DNA of 64,000 nucleotides from Coprinellus micaceus (taxonomy: Eukaryota; Basidiomycota; Agaricomycetes; Agaricales; Psathyrellaceae), in the NCBI GenBank assembly GCA_951394405.1, contig OX596346.1, forward strand, positions 1-64,000. Direction: 5' to 3'. The number at the start of each line of letters is the position of its first letter. The stretch's first letter is position 1. The notes below the pieces were generated by a model. That model was not told the DNA's origin. It did not search any database and was given only the letters and a program-made list of their open reading frames with translations. The position numbers were made by a program, and so were the translations under genes. Shown one piece after another: positions 23,277-36,556 of this stretch.

Positions 23277-25240
23277 CGTTGATTTTATATTTGAAGAAAT
23301 CGAATGAGAAGAGGGGTCCAGCCCCGAAGATAGTTTCTGTGAGGGTGAGGGAGAAAGGCAAGGAACGAACGCCGCCAGCGCCCATCATTCTGCGTGTCGG
23401 GGGGCTGTGCGATGGAAATCATGGAAACCGGCAGATTCGGCATGACATAGCCTTTGGAATCAAATACGTCCAACCGGAGTCAGTGCTGCCAGGGGCTGAG
23501 GCGTTCCTGGCGTTGAACGACCACCATCCACCGTTGAGCGTATACGTAGGCAAAGGAGGAGCATACTCTGAGTCAAATTAGAAGTAGAATTGGTGAGTTT
23601 CCTTGCACCGCTCCTCATTCGTCCCATCCCTGATCGTTCCGCAAGTCGCTCAAGCTGTTATGAGCTATCGAATGCATTCGGCTGCTTCTCCCAGATCATC
23701 CTTTTCACTCACAATGCGCAACCCCAAGTGCTTTCGCAACGTACCGTCGTATCTGTCGATCCGAATCCTCGATGAACTGTTCTCGATCATCGACTTCGTT
23801 CTTGGGGCTCGCACTGGCCGTCCTACAGATTATTCCGCCAATGGTGATTAGCTTCATTGTCCCTGGCGCGTCTATATCATCCTTAGACCTACGAGGTCAG
23901 CCACCGTCGATCTTTGCTACGACGTGCGGCCGAAACGCTTGTGTGCTGATATGAGCATAAATCAGTGACTCTCACAGAAATTCTCCTTCCTCAAAGTCGC
24001 CGTGCAACCGTTCAAGTCAAAGCCATGTATCGAAAAACAGAAACGTCTTCGAACCTCGCAATATCCCTGTTTTTCTCCGATTTCTCTCCCATAGCAGCCC
24101 CCAATTCTCACTTGAATCATACGCCCGACCGTTGGCCGCGACTCTCGCTCTCATCAAGGAACAGCGTTCCTCCCAGTGCGGTTCACCCGCACGGACGGGT
24201 CTCTTTACCTGGCTCTGAGGTCGCCCCTTCGCCACACGCTAGAGCACCCTTCATTCACTGTTTCTGCGGTGTTCTACTTGGTGGTGTGGACCTTGGTGCC
24301 TAACTTCGAACGCGGAACCAAATTCAAGTGGATCTCACAGAGTCGCGGGGCGAGCGGGGAAGGATCCGGATGCCAAGGTTCGTCAGGAAGAGGACTGGGG
24401 CCAGGTGAGTCGCATTCTTCATGTTCGTACGTTCCTATTCTCACACAATCGCAGCTTTTTCCTCCGGACATACGTGCCTGGTGTAGTCGGTTTGGAGACA
24501 CAAGCCAATACGGAACTGCACAGCGATGGAGGGCTTATCTGTGCACCACCTCTCTCGCGTCTCTTCCTCTCGTTCTACCGTTCCGGATCCTATAATCTGG
24601 GACCAGGTGCGTACACGACCCTTCGACGATAGCTGTGGTTGGAGTGGCCGGGCCTGTGGAACGGCGTGGTACGTAGCCCCTCTTTTTGCTCATAGCGGAA
24701 ACGCGGGCGGTAATTTCCGCCGAGTCAGCTCCAGCCATCCGGCACTGATCGCATCTCGCACGAGTGCACCCCAATCTACACGAGGACAGATCCTCATCCG
24801 CCATACCACTGCCCTGGTGACACAGTCGCAGGACCTTCTCGCCTCCCCGCTTTCCCCTGTCTATGGATCCTCTCCTGCAGTGCGAAGATGCCATGCATTT
24901 TCTAATTGCCGTCGCTTTGAGTATCATCGGGTACGCCGTCGACCCCTCTCGGCCCTGGGTTCTTGGGGCTTGCTAAATGACGCCCCATGTGCCGATCGAT
25001 CTGGATTCAGAACTAAACAGGTTTAGCAACGTGTTGAGGGTGAAGTGGCCCCAGCTTCTCCGCAAAGCTGTGGATTCTATAGATAGCGCGAACGATTGCC
25101 TCGACAGATGACCGCTCTAACCGCCAGTTTAATAGCGCCCCGTCGCCTGTCTGAGGTGCTGACCCCTTCCTCCCTGTATGCCACGATGGAAGCGGCTACG
25201 GTGGATACGCAGGAGTAAGCCCCTTCATTTCCCCATATCT
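23277..25240. other. Intergenic, coding traces only
   Basis: Plus-strand frames at 24,526-25,026 are broken. The short stretches MHFLIAVALSIIGYAVDPSR (about 24,890-24,950) and LDSELNRFSNVLRVKWPQLL (about 25,000-25,065) look protein-like and could be further decayed sequence upstream of the TPR-CHAT pseudogene. No gene is called. Confidence 0.3.
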
Positions 25241-25284
25241 TGTTCCCCCTCACCCAATTGATAACAGCCGGACCCCCAGAGAGG

Positions 25285-28210
25285 AGCTCAATGACACGTG
25301 CGCGTCTGACTTTAAGTCACCCAGCGAGAACGCTGATACATGGAACTTCCAGTCGATATTATATGACAGGTGTGCATCTCAACTTGAGACCTTCGCCGTA
25401 TCCTCAAGCGTTCCGTCGAGAAGATATCGCTCTCGAGTTCATGACGAACGCTGTCAGCAGTTTTATCCGTTCATGGTCGATTGAACTCGGGGTCATCTGT
25501 GTACCCAATCCGGCTGGAGGATCACACCCTGTTCTACGCAAAACATCGGATAGGCGCTGGGAGATGGCGGGGATTCTCGAGCTGTGAGTTCGCCCTTGCG
25601 TTTCCAATCTCAGTACTTGGCTGAACGACGATGTGAAGTCCTGATTTATAACCCTCCATCCATCTACTTGCAACGAGCGAGAAAGTAGAGATCGGGTCGG
25701 TGCATCTAGACTGCACACATATACGTTCATTGCAGAACGATGTCATACAGGGTGCGTTGTACCAAGTTCACTTCCATAATCGGCGTGTGGACAGGTGTTT
25801 CAGACTATCGCCAAATGATGAATCAAACCCTCCCAGAATTACCCGAATCCTCATTCTCACGGGGGCTCGTTGGCGTCCCTTTGGAGCACATCGAATCAAC
25901 GGAGGGTAGGCATATTCTTTTGAGACCCGTCTTATTTCACTCACGTCCACCATCCGCGGTAGATGTTCTCGGCGCCATACATGAGTACGGGGTTATCTTA
26001 GGATCCCATTCTCAGAGAACCCGGGATTTGGCTGAGATGACGAGGTCAGTCTCACTGCTGCAGAAGGCAGTGAAACTGACTCTGGTCGAGATGACGCCCT
26101 ACCCTCCCGCCTTAATGACCTTGGGATCGCACTAAGACTTCGATTCGAGGTTTCTGGGAAACTTGGTGACGTCGCTGAATCCCTCTCAGCCCTCGAGGTC
26201 TCAGCGAATCGCGATGTTGACTTCGGAGGATCTAGAATTAGCGCGCCATCTTAACAACCTACGGAAGTCTTACATGGCGCGCTTTCGGTGCGTCGGTGAC
26301 CTTGACGACTTTGCGAATGCTATCTCTTTCCTGGAGAGAGCGATGCGCCTCAGTCCCGACCACGACGAACTCGTGCCAATGCTCCTCAACGACCTCGGAT
26401 TGTTGCTGGAGTGTCGGTTCGACATCTGCGGTGATCTTACTGACATAGATGAGGCTGTCACCCTGAAACAGAGATGCGTGGGGCTTACACCAGCCGACGA
26501 CGAAGGCCTTCCTATCTGGCTAAGCAGCTTCGGATTCACCTTCCTCTCTCGTTTTGGGGAAGCTAACGACCCTGATAACATAAATGAAGTGATCGCCGTT
26601 CAAACGCGGTCGGTGCATATGACTTCGGACAGCCACCCACGGCTTTCTTCACGGCTACATAACCTCGAAAAGATGCATATATCTCGTTTCAGGTCCACTA
26701 ATCCCCATTGTCCCACCGTCGACGCAATACATTTCCTTCGGCGGGCAGTAGACCTCACTCACGAAGGTGATGCCGTGCTCCGGTCTCAGCTGACGACGCT
26801 CTGAATCGCACTACGTCACCACTTCGAACAGTCGGGGGACCTTTTACACGTTAGGAGGGAATCTCTGCTCTCCAGCCGTGCTTACGGCTTACCCCTCACG
26901 GCGATGATCATCGCCCTCTTCGGATGCATAATCTCGCGAGGTCCATCCGTGCTAGATTCCAGCATACGGAAGACCTTAACGACATCGCTGATGCTACCTC
27001 ATGTCAGAAAATGCCTATAGGGCTTACCACAGACGGCGATAGAGACCTCCCGTCCCTTTACACCAACTTTGGGAACATGCTCCTGTCCCGCGCTAATCAG
27101 CTGGGAACTCTAGCGATGTCACTGAAGCCATAACGGCCCAGCGCAAAGCGGTTGAGCTGACCCACAAAGGAAATGAAGGTCGGGTAGTCCATTTGAATAA
27201 CCCCGGAAACGCCCTTTCCACTCACTTCGATCTCAATGGAGACCTGGAAGACCTTGCGGAAGCGGTTTCCATACAGGAGGTAGCCATGCTCACGCCAGAA
27301 TGTCACCGCGAGCTTCCCTGCCGGCGGAATGACCCTAGGGTTTCGTACACATCCCGCTTCGAATGTGGTGGAGAACTTGATATCCGTAACGCTGTGTCGA
27401 CACTTCAAAAAGTGGTCAGCCTGACTCTAGATGGACACGCGGATCTCCCTTCTTGGCTCACCAACCTTGGCGTTGCGTTCCAGCGCTACTTTGAGCACTC
27501 GGGTGACCTTCACAATATCGCCCATTCTATCGCTGCTCACCGGCAATCCGTGTTTCTTACACCCCGGAGGTACTCTGCGTTGTCCGCCCGCCTAAGTAAC
27601 CTTGGGATCTCATTTTGGGCGCGGTTCAAGCACACCGATGACCTGCACGACATTTCCGAAGCAACTTCAGCATTAAAAAATCAATTGAGCTGACGCCCCA
27701 AGGCGACCCATCACTTCCAATCTGGCTGAGAAAACTTGGGAACTCGCTTGCGGCTCGTTTCAAGCAAACTCAATATCCATGCGACATCGGGGAGTCACCG
27801 ACGCGATCTCTGCGCTGTGGAGGTCGCTCGAGCTAACGCCCGATGGCCACGCGGACCTACCTTCCTTGCTCGATAGCCTAGTGGGTGTGCTTTCATCTCG
27901 CTTTAGCCACTCTGGTCACGACGACCCCGGTGACGTCTCTGAAGCAAATGCAGTCCATCGGATGCTGGCAGCAGGATATCGCCGAGTGGTTGCGACGATG
28001 TGCGCTACCAAGGATAAGCACGCCCCAGGCGTCGCCAATGATTTCTACCAGTATCTCTGGGATCGCAGGGAGGAAGGGAGCGGGAATCGGTTTGACGGGT
28101 CTCTGGCTGCCTATGCGCTGCATCACGCTACGCAGGAGTTGAGGAGTCGCCTCGACGATTCGGATAAGTCGCTACTCACTTGGATTTCTTATGTGCACTA
28201 CGGTTACTAA
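25285..28210 (+). pseudogene. TPR-CHAT pseudogene with internal CHAT deletion
   Basis: A paralogue of the gene at 16,859-21,300. Its N-terminal piece keeps RKTSDRRWEMAGILEL before a GTGAGT site at about 25,587, matching LERTSDGRWEALCF of the intact gene. TPR repeats follow in pieces: 26,000-26,110, 26,163-26,804, 26,924-27,133, 27,193-27,693 and 27,779-27,958. Lesions include frame changes near 26,095 and 26,160, a TGA replacing the expected Gly codon at 26,802, and frame changes near 27,130 and 27,690. At about 27,960 the last TPR (EANAVH) runs straight into MLAAGYRRVVATM, which lies beyond the catalytic Cys in CHAT. Both His and Cys motifs are therefore absent. The conserved C-terminus through WISYVHYGY is intact. 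Whether any part is expressed cannot be told. Confidence 0.85.
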
Positions 28211-30391
28211 TATCGAACTCTGCAGCCTTCCATGTCACGAATACGGTTGTCTGCGATTTGTGATACCAGAGGGTGTGTGTGTTGACTCCAGCCTCACTGC
28301 CGTTCTTCTCGTCCTTTGTCATATGCCCTCCTACCCCCTATCTGTGCGAACTGTACGAGGGAGCCGTTTCTTGATACATTTATCTCCTCATACCTACTGA
28401 TGCATATCTATAGTTGTAGTGTTTCCCGAAGGATCTGAGCGCTGTATCAACCGCGAGGCCGGAACTCGGGATGTCTGACTTTCACAGACAGTGCATGCGA
28501 TAACTCCAGGTGTAGAACGGGTTGTCCTCGTTGATGATACATCCTACTGTGTTGGCTACAGGGGAAGATTGAACCCTTTGAACAGGTCGGCTCGGGACTA
28601 CGGGATTTGCCACCAAAACGAAATAAGCGCCCGGTGACGTTATTCGCGGGGCGAGTAATCACCCGATAATCTCGGGTTCGTTCGTTTCCGTATCGTTCGG
28701 CAGTTGTCTCGCTCCCCCAGCCTCAATGCAGCGTCTCGACCTGTCCCAAAGGCAAACGGGAGCTAGCGAGCCCGATCCTCCTCCCGCCGCAGGTGAACGT
28801 GACTCAAACTCGGACGTACAGGCGCCATCGATGGGTTCTACACCAAGCACAGACCCAACCTGGACCCAACGAATGTGAAGTCGAAATATTTGAAAACGCG
28901 CTCTGGATCACTGCTATTGTACCTTTCCTCACAATAACCTCAAGCCCATCCATCCAGATTTCATCGACTTCGTGAGGGGAGTTCGGCAAGTGGGGTTAGC
29001 CTCTGAGAGGTTCATGGATGGATCGTGTAACGTACATTCCGGCGTCTTGGGGTCCGAGCCTGGCTCACCGCTCTCCAATTACAGGATTGCTTTAGATGAT
29101 CCCGCTTTATGAGTACACTCGGTTCTTCTCTACAAGACCTACATTGTAGCATCAGGAAACAGGGGCTGTAGCCCCTATCTCGGGGATTTCGGAGCGGAGT
29201 TCAAATCCTGGTCTGCGCGTCACCGACTCGACTCAATTCTACTTCGAGCTCAACGTCCACCGCAACCTCCTCGCCCATCGCCTCCCGGCACCCAACTCGG
29301 GTGTATACCCTCAGGAACATCCACGACGCGCAGTTCAGGCTGATCTCTAGCTTATCGACGGCTAGCTCTCGATCTAGGACCCGAAAACTGTGCTCCACCG
29401 TGCTCCCCTACGCCTTGAACTCGACGATGGACTAGGCGTCCTTGCTGGGCCGGTCGCGAAGAACACCGTTCATCGGTTTCGGAATCACCCCGACTACCTG
29501 GGGGACGCGTCATGAGAACCTGGGATGAGGACGAGCGACAGGACGGCGCGTTATCGATGCGTAGTTAAGGACAACGGCGGAATGGGACGAGAGGATGAGG
29601 CGAGGACCATTCGCCGTGCTGAGGATGTGCGTATATGCGCTCAAATGTGAGGTTTAAGCCACACGCTCACCGATACTCGCTTCTAACCTCGCTTCATCGC
29701 CCAGGTTGGCTCGCTACCCAGTCGGGAACTTAACCCACGACGTATCCCACCGCGTATTCTGGCCTGGCTTGCTCGATCCTCACCATTGCCTACCCGTTTT
29801 GCGGTGTTCTAACCCTAGACCCCTGCTGCGGGTGGTTCAACATCACGGGGATAGGGGATAATAGGTTCCGCGGTCACGAATTCGCTCAGCCTCCTCCACG
29901 TCGTGTCCCCTTTCTTCGTCTAGGGGACGCATTCTGGATTCTGGAACAGTACGAGCGTGAGCGCGACGATTTACCAGGTACTCTGGTCGCATATATCCAT
30001 ACGCCGTCGTGGGAGCGTGAATATATGCGCTGAAAGTGAGTCTAAGGCCTTTTATCCCGCCAATACATCCTCACTTTCGTTCTTATCTTCCGCCCGTTCG
30101 GTCTTTACACCGCTCACGGTCGACCCTGGGACCCCTTCGCCCACCCCCGACTTGCGTTTATCGGCCCATGTGAGTTTCGCCGTGGATCGAGGTCTCGAGG
30201 TGAGCTTTTTCTCCTGAACCAACCGCTATTCCTTACAACTGAACGGTCGGTAGGCTTTCAGGTTCTATCTTCCCCACCGGTCCGTGGCTCCCAACAGCGC
30301 CGTCCATTCAATGTTTAGCCAAATATCAAAGTATGTACAAAGTTCAATCATCGCTCCTGGTGTCCGTTTTCACTACCGGCGGGTATGCTAA
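28211..30391. other. Intergenic, nothing recognised
   Basis: Short overlapping frames only. A small perfect hairpin, GGGGCTGTAGCCCC, lies at 29,162-29,175 with no T-run or tRNA features around it. No gene is supported. Confidence 0.4.
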
Positions 30392-31974
30392 CTATCGCGT
30401 GGAGGCCCTTATGTGCTCGGGTCGTAAAATCACCTCTCTCATCGAGCCGTCCATCCCCGTCTCACTCCCACTTCCTCCTGCATAGTGAGCTATCTCTCTC
30501 TGTCCACCTCCATGTATCGGCGGACGTTCGGAATCCGAAGGCTCACTCGAACTCGAACCTTCCTTCAGGTAGAGGCTGAGAAAGTACTGGTGGTACTCCT
30601 CTGGCGACATTGGACGCTCGACGAGTGCTTGGAGGGCCGGAGAGATTTCCTCTGGACGCCGAAGCTTGAGTTTGAAGGAGAGGCGGCGGAGGGATCGTCG
30701 TACGCCTAATGGGGGGTGTACGACTATGAGAATAGAACACGAAATAGAGGAATACACGCACCCAACGAGCACGGTAAGCATCCAACGTTCGCCTCCCCGT
30801 CCATGTCTAATGACGGGTTCCTGATTCGACTAGGGATCGGCACTTCGCTTCGACTCCGTTGATGGGCGCAGCTCTGCGGTGGCTTCCGACGACGTAGTTT
30901 CGATCTACCCCTCTTCGGCCTTGCGGGGGTGCGAGGTCGCAAGAACACCCCATGGCCATCGCTCGTCTCCTCGCTGGAATCCGTCGACCCACTGAGACCG
31001 CTCGTCCCGCTCTCGTCGCTTCCTCCCTCTGCACTCCCGTGCCCGCCTTCCGAAAGCACCTCAAATACACCATGCCCGTCGTCCGAGCGACACTCCTCCC
31101 CGCTTCCTTCTACGAACTCTACCTTCTCCTCGACTTTACCCCCCTTTTCTTTGTCCTTCTCCCCGACCGCCACCGATTCCTCTACTCTGTCTCTGACGCT
31201 CCTTTCGCCACGACTCTCCCTTTCCTCCAACGTTTCGAGCGCCCGAGCAAACACCAATTCCTCAGCCAGGAGCTGGGCGAGGGTGACCCCACCTCCCCTT
31301 CTCTCCTCGTCCCTAGCGGGGTCCCACCGACGGTGCTTTCGTTCGCGGAGCTCCCGCCTCATGGTGGCGCCTAGATCCATTGCCTCGGCTTCGGTGGAAT
31401 CCGAACCAACTCCGTCGTCTTCGTTCCGATGGTCACCTCGCCGCTGTTGGCGGATACCTGGTGGACCCAAGTCGGTTTCGGAATCGCTCGGGGTATGATC
31501 GGGGTCGGTGAGAGGTGTTAGAGGAGTAGAGTGGGGGGAACGGCGCCAGGGAATTAGGCGCTCGATATGCACATGGGGGAGGTGCGACGACGACCTCCAC
31601 TTGCGCTTCCCCTCTTCGTCGCACTCCTCTCCCTCCTGTTGCTCCTCGTCTAACACGTCCTGACCCGTTCTTCGTCGCCGTCGTCTACCATGGCCCCATG
31701 GCCCCTCCATTCCGACTAGTGCGGCGAAAACGTCGGAGTAATGCGAATTTGAATACGCGTCGTGGTTTCCATGCGGCGAGAGAGGCGGTGAGGTTAGGGG
31801 GCTGGAAACGCGTGGTACGAATTCGAGGTACTTTGAACTTGGGCTTGTTGGGCTTGGGCATGAGCTAGCGCTAGTGCTGGGGATGGAAGAAGGTGAGAGG
31901 AGGGAAGGGGTGGAGGGTGACGGTGAGAGGGTGAAGTAGTCTGGATCATCGAGTGGGTGTTGAGGGGCGTCCAT
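30392..31974 (-). CDS. Hypothetical disordered charged protein
   Basis: The main frame, 30,724-31,974 (416 aa), opens with a Ser/Pro-rich stretch and has a run of six Arg (about residue 97), acidic clusters, and a helical segment LAQLLAEELVFARALETLEE (about 230-250). It can be joined to a second frame ending at 30,392 (LRRPEEISPALQALVERPMS) through a 38-bp GTGCGT...CATAG intron (30,724-30,761), giving 514 aa. That intron is shorter than any other here, so the gene may instead end at 30,724. The same frame is open upstream of the Met for about 45 codons and includes a hydrophobic segment (ISPVAIAGLLVASFLL), so an upstream spliced exon adding a membrane segment is possible. No family is recognised. 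Confidence 0.5.
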
Positions 31975-32169
31975 CGGGAGTTTTGTGGGCGGCGAAGGTG
32001 AAGGAAGGAGGAACGAGGCGACCAGGAGGCCAGCGATAGCGACAGGGGAGATTTGGTTGGCCCCACAGACAATGTCGTCGACGATGACGGTATGGTTCTC
32101 CCGGCGGCGATAGTGAGACAGGGCTCACTCGGGGTCGATTCAGATTCAGTTAGTCTCCTTGACAACTAT

Positions 32170-33156
32170 GAGCGTTGTCGAGACCTTCGTCGATAACGAC
32201 GATATGGACGCTCAAGGGTCAGAGTAAGGTGGAGGGAGATGAAGGGAGGCTGTAGCTCGCCGTCCCGCACATCGAGGACGATGGGAGTGAAGAGAGTGAA
32301 GGGAAGGCGATGAACGCCCGTCTCGTTCCCTTGATGCATTGCATCGTGCCGGCAGATTCGATTTCAGACCGAGACGTCGACGTGCGTAGTGACGCCCCGA
32401 ATGAAAGAAGCACTGCAATATTTGCCTCGTGGGACGCGGATTGGGCTATAGCTCGACGCCACCCTAATGCCTGTTTCGCAGTTCCCTAATCGAGCGGGGT
32501 CTTGTGGTGCACCAAGCACACCGCGGCACGATCGAATGAGGAAGGGACGAGCGTACTTGGCTAGATGGGTGATGCTGTGAAGGGGTGTGAAGGGATGGGC
32601 CGATAGCCGTGGAGGGCACGAGACCGGGATGCTGTACCATGAGGCTTGGTTTAGGGGTATGGGCGTCAAACGGTATGTCATGCCCGTTCATATCCCGATC
32701 GTACTCGGTCGATTAATCAGAGTTCAGACAGATTCAGATTGTTCGTTGAATGAACGCTATATGACCTCCGCCGCACCACTGTGAGTCTTTGAGAATGGCA
32801 TCGAACGACATTTGTAAAGTGACGTGAACAAGAACCCCGAGTATGTTCCCGAGTGCGAATGTGAGTGTTGGAGACATGAAGGTTGGAGCGCGAAGAAAAT
32901 GTAGCAGCTACAATCGTGGAGGAATGTGTGACATCGCTGTGTTGGGGTTCGCGACGATCGTGGGCGCTTACTCGTTTTGTCGACTGCAGGCTGACAGACG
33001 CACGGCGAAAAGCAACTGAATGTCCCTTTCACGTAGGTTCAATGTGGTGCCTGTCAGGTCATGGATCGTGTATAAAGGTGGTACATATTACATGGCGCAT
33101 GATTCCGCCACAAATTGCGTCCATCTAACCTCTTCCTCCTCCCTCTCTACCCGCAT
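32170..33156. other. Intergenic, nothing recognised
   Basis: Minus-strand frames at 32,212-32,418 are Ser-rich and could be part of a first exon of the gene ending at 30,392, but no splice path was found. Otherwise nothing is seen. Confidence 0.3.
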
Positions 33157-34697
33157 TTACGCAGGCAACCCCTGAATTCTCGTCAACGGTGCCTCGAATA
33201 GTACGTCTTCCCTTCTTCCAGCGCTCCCGTTCATCCTCAGCCTCTTCAATTTGGACATCGGGGATACCGAGGCGATGCTATGCGCATCCGACTCACGCCG
33301 ACTTTGAACGGGGGTCATAACGAACCCAAGGTTCACTCTCGTCCACTGCTGATCGTCTTCTTCGTCTTGGGGTCGGTTGAGGTGGACGACATGCATGGGG
33401 TTCGAGGGTGGGTTGATTGGGGGGACTTGTTGGCTACGCCCCAGGCAGACTGAGATAGAGGAAGTGAGCGAGAGGATAGGGGAGAGAAGAGCGGCGTGGC
33501 GATACCTTTGATGTAGTGCAAGGGATCCCACTTAGCCTCCCTTTCGCGAACGTCTTCAGCAGGGCCGCGTATGTCCCACACTTCCTGGCGTTTCTTCAGC
33601 CTGTGGTGGATGCTACCCGCGGATTGAGGTCGAGAACGGCTCTCTTCGTAGGATGCCGGTCTAGGTTGAGGGAAGAACTGGGCCCTCGGGATCTGGGGTC
33701 GTCGCTGCGGCTGAGGCTGAGCGCTGATAACTTGGGGCTGGTGTCGATCTCCGTGCTGAGCGTCGATAACTTGGGGTCTAGGTCGAGCTGCGGGTTGAGG
33801 GTCCATGATCTGAGACTGAGGTCGAGGTAGCGCCTCCCTACTTCCCCTCTTCCAGGTGTCGACCTGCGGCGCACGGATCCTCGGCTGAACTTCCTGGTAC
33901 TTCGTCTCCTCGCTCAGTGTTCGGGTATGCGCAGCCATCCTTGAGAGGATGTCTCGACTCTCTTCGTCCCTGGATTTGAATTCGGACTTTGGACGAGGGG
34001 CTACGACTGGGACGCGTCGAGGTGTGGGCGGTGGTGTGAATTCGGAATGAGGGCGAGACGTCGTTGTCATTACGGGGAAGGGAGGTTTCACCCGAGGGAT
34101 CGGGGCGGTGTGAGTGTGAGGAACGGCGGTGTTGGGTGGTGAGATGGAGATGGGGTTCGCATTGGTGATGGACGATGTGCTCTGAGCAGGGGTGTGTTGC
34201 GTTGTTAGCGGGCGACCGAGAGGTTGAGACGGAGTAATCGGTTGGGGAGGGTAAGACGGTTCGTCGAATTCTTCAAGTTGAGGTGGTGCAGAGTGCAGAG
34301 TGTCGTATTCCAGTCCAGGAGGATGTCCGTCGTACGAGCTTCCATATGATGGAATGCGGTACCCCGTCGAACCCGAGTGACGACCTCCACCATCCCTACC
34401 CGAGATACCATACGCAGAAACGGGCTTACGAACGGGGAAGATTGGGGCTGAATGTGGAGTCGCGCTCGTGGGCGAGGAGGCAGCTCGATCATGACTTCTA
34501 GAGTAAGCGTGAGATCGGGAGAGTCGATGGCTGTCGTCTCCAGTGGAGCGTCGAAACTCGGATTCGTTGGTGATTGGAATGGCGTTGAGGAGGATGTCGT
34601 TGGGAGGCCTGCTGTTGCCGTCGTGCTTCACAGACGGCCGAGACAGAGGGGACGACCATCGAGGCTGATAGCCTCCGGACGATAGAGGGCGACTCAT
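33157..34697 (-). CDS. Pro/Gln/Arg-rich disordered protein with DPLHYIK motif
   Basis: Two exons, 33506-34697 and 33157-33449, split by a 56-bp pyrimidine-rich intron (GTATCG...CTCAG) right after the codons for KWDPLHYIK; the product is 494 aa. Residues 1-300 are low-complexity Ser/Pro/Arg. About 300-350 hold imperfect tandem repeats built on RPQ and PQVI (PRPQVIDAQHG, QPQVISAQPQP). About 360-397 are charged and helical, ending in the DPLHYIK motif. The C-terminus is acidic then basic. The intron interrupting a WDPL-Y-K motif shows that the annotated splice is needed, since reading through gives an unrelated tail. It looks like a cytoskeletal or signalling scaffold, but function is unknown. 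Confidence 0.6.
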
Positions 34698-35420
34698 GAG
34701 GGGGTTCAGGCGGTCAGCAGGTGAGTGTCGACCAGATTATAAGGGAGTGCGTAGCTCGAACAGCCTCGAGAAACCAGGAGCAGCTTTATACATGTTACAA
34801 TGTTACATGGAGAGTCATTTCAACCCCTCAACCGAGTCAGTACACGGTGCAACGCGATTAGCTTCCTCGTTGAGTAAATTGAGCCGGAGGCGATAAGCTG
34901 TGGAACCGTAGTATAGTAGGCAAAGAACCCAGAAATGGTTCGAATACGCAGTGCCCACCGCCGCGATCGTAGTCTAATAGTGGTAACAAAGTAACCTAAT
35001 AGCACACCACTAATGGCTAGGTCGTCACGACTAATGTGTTTCACCTTTTTTCAATGAATTATCGGGGTAGTTACGCGCGCAGGCATCGGAGAAACCGAGC
35101 GTTGATAAGGCGCTCGTCTCCCGAGACTGGGCGAGACCCGTACTAATCTGGTATCTTTGAACTGCGCCTCGGGTACTCCAGTTTCGAATTCGATGTACGT
35201 GAGGCGATGCATTCACAAGAAAGAGAGGCCTTATGGACCTGACTACAATGTAAGGACGCCTCATGAGACATCAAGAATATTACGAGCGTTCAAAGACGGG
35301 GATTCCCCTTCTCACCCAAAGAATTGGGTGAGCGGCGGTAGATGGGGATTATTGGATGGTCAGACGCATTGCATCGGTCAGGGTCAGATTCAAAATCGCG
35401 CATGGTACGAGCGACAGGAA
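34698..35420. other. Intergenic, nothing recognised
   Basis: No supported gene. Sequence resembling the module copy on the right begins at about 35,428. Confidence 0.4.
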
Positions 35421-35652
35421 GCGGGTATGGGCGAGCAGCGTTACAATGGCGAAGCGGTCAACAAGAAAGGTAATAATATAGAGCAAAACATCGGGTATGA
35501 AATAGAGCTAATACGAAGGTGAAGGCATCGCGGTTTCAGTTAGGGTTTGTTGCCACCTTCTTCTTCTTTCGCTTGACTTCAGGAAGGGTGGTAGCCCCAT
35601 CACCATCGCTTGGTGCACCTGCCCGCACAAAGCCTCGTCACCTCGACTAACG

Positions 35653-36556
35653 TTAAACAGCACTAACAGACGTACCTGGTTGGATCCCATCGACCCCAGC
35701 CGCCTTATCGTTCTCGACCACATATGCAGGCAGGATCATTACCTCAGAGACGACGGCATACGTATCCTTCGGCGTCACCCCGCTTGGAAGAGGAGAAGAC
35801 CCTCCAGCTGAACGAAGCGCCTCCCTCGCCCTCCAAACCCGGCACATCTGTTCGAACCCGAGCTCGGCGGTCTCTTCATCGGTCGGGCCAATCTCCCGAG
35901 AGCAAAGTTCGGAGAAAAGGGGAACGAGATATTCGGGCGGGGCTTCGTAATCTTGGTAGAGCTTGATACGGGTCACGAGCGGGATTTCCGCTTCACGTCG
36001 TCTAAGCTCGCGTAGAGCGAAGTCCTTGACGACAGGGAACTCCCATTTATGCGCGAGCTTCAATATGGAGAACCAAGCGTATATGTCTGCGTCATATATG
36101 TCGTAAGTGCTGGAGATATGAAGAAGGGAATGAAAAAGGTACAGAGTGTTAGCACCAAAGACACGGCCAGGTAAGGAATGCCGCACGGATTATAAAACAC
36201 CCAAAGAAATCGTTCGAACTCTTCGACCGTCACATCTAGAAATCTGATAGCTCGATCTTCGCTCTTGCCCTTCTCTTCCTTCTCTTCCGCATTTTCCGAG
36301 GAGTTCGTTGACGCGGAGACGTCGCTGAAGAACGCCGATTCTCGGTCGAAAAAGTACGAGTGTACCTTGAAGCTGACCCCGTCGATCTGAATTGCAAAGG
36401 AAATCAGGGGGCCGACGACAACTATACTCACAAAAATGGGCTCACGAGAACATATAAATCTCCGCCCGGGAGATAGTACTTGGCGTGGCGGACGACGTAG
36501 TCCACATGCTGACGTCGCCGCGTTGGCGAGGCAGACGGGCTTTGGTGCATAGGCAT
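35653..36556 (-). CDS. BTB/POZ-domain protein (left copy)
   Basis: Three exons, 36446-36556, 36187-36386 and 35653-36109, with introns of 59 and 77 bp; the product is 255 aa. The BTB fold starts at about residue 30 (GGDLYVLIDGVSFKVHSYFF) with the usual F-VH-hydrophobic pattern, then VTVEEFERFLWVFYNP, then after the second intron TYDIYDADIYAWFSILKLAH, the helices that follow the BTB core. A charged insert (SENAEEKEEKGKSEDRA) sits between strand and helix. Agaricomycete BTB proteins of this kind are thought to act as CUL3 adaptors or nuclear regulators; partners are unknown. The paralogue at 57,307-58,211 shares exon phases, and the last exon is the same length in both (457 bp). No lesion is seen. 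Confidence 0.85.

Noticed and set aside
22852..23388. 178-codon minus-strand frame overlapping the tail-anchored candidate
   Set aside because: The other frame has a coherent helix and membrane segment; this one does not.
29161..29222. tRNA-like end (GAGTTCAAATCC) after a small hairpin
   Set aside because: The T-arm stem does not pair and no cloverleaf can be drawn.
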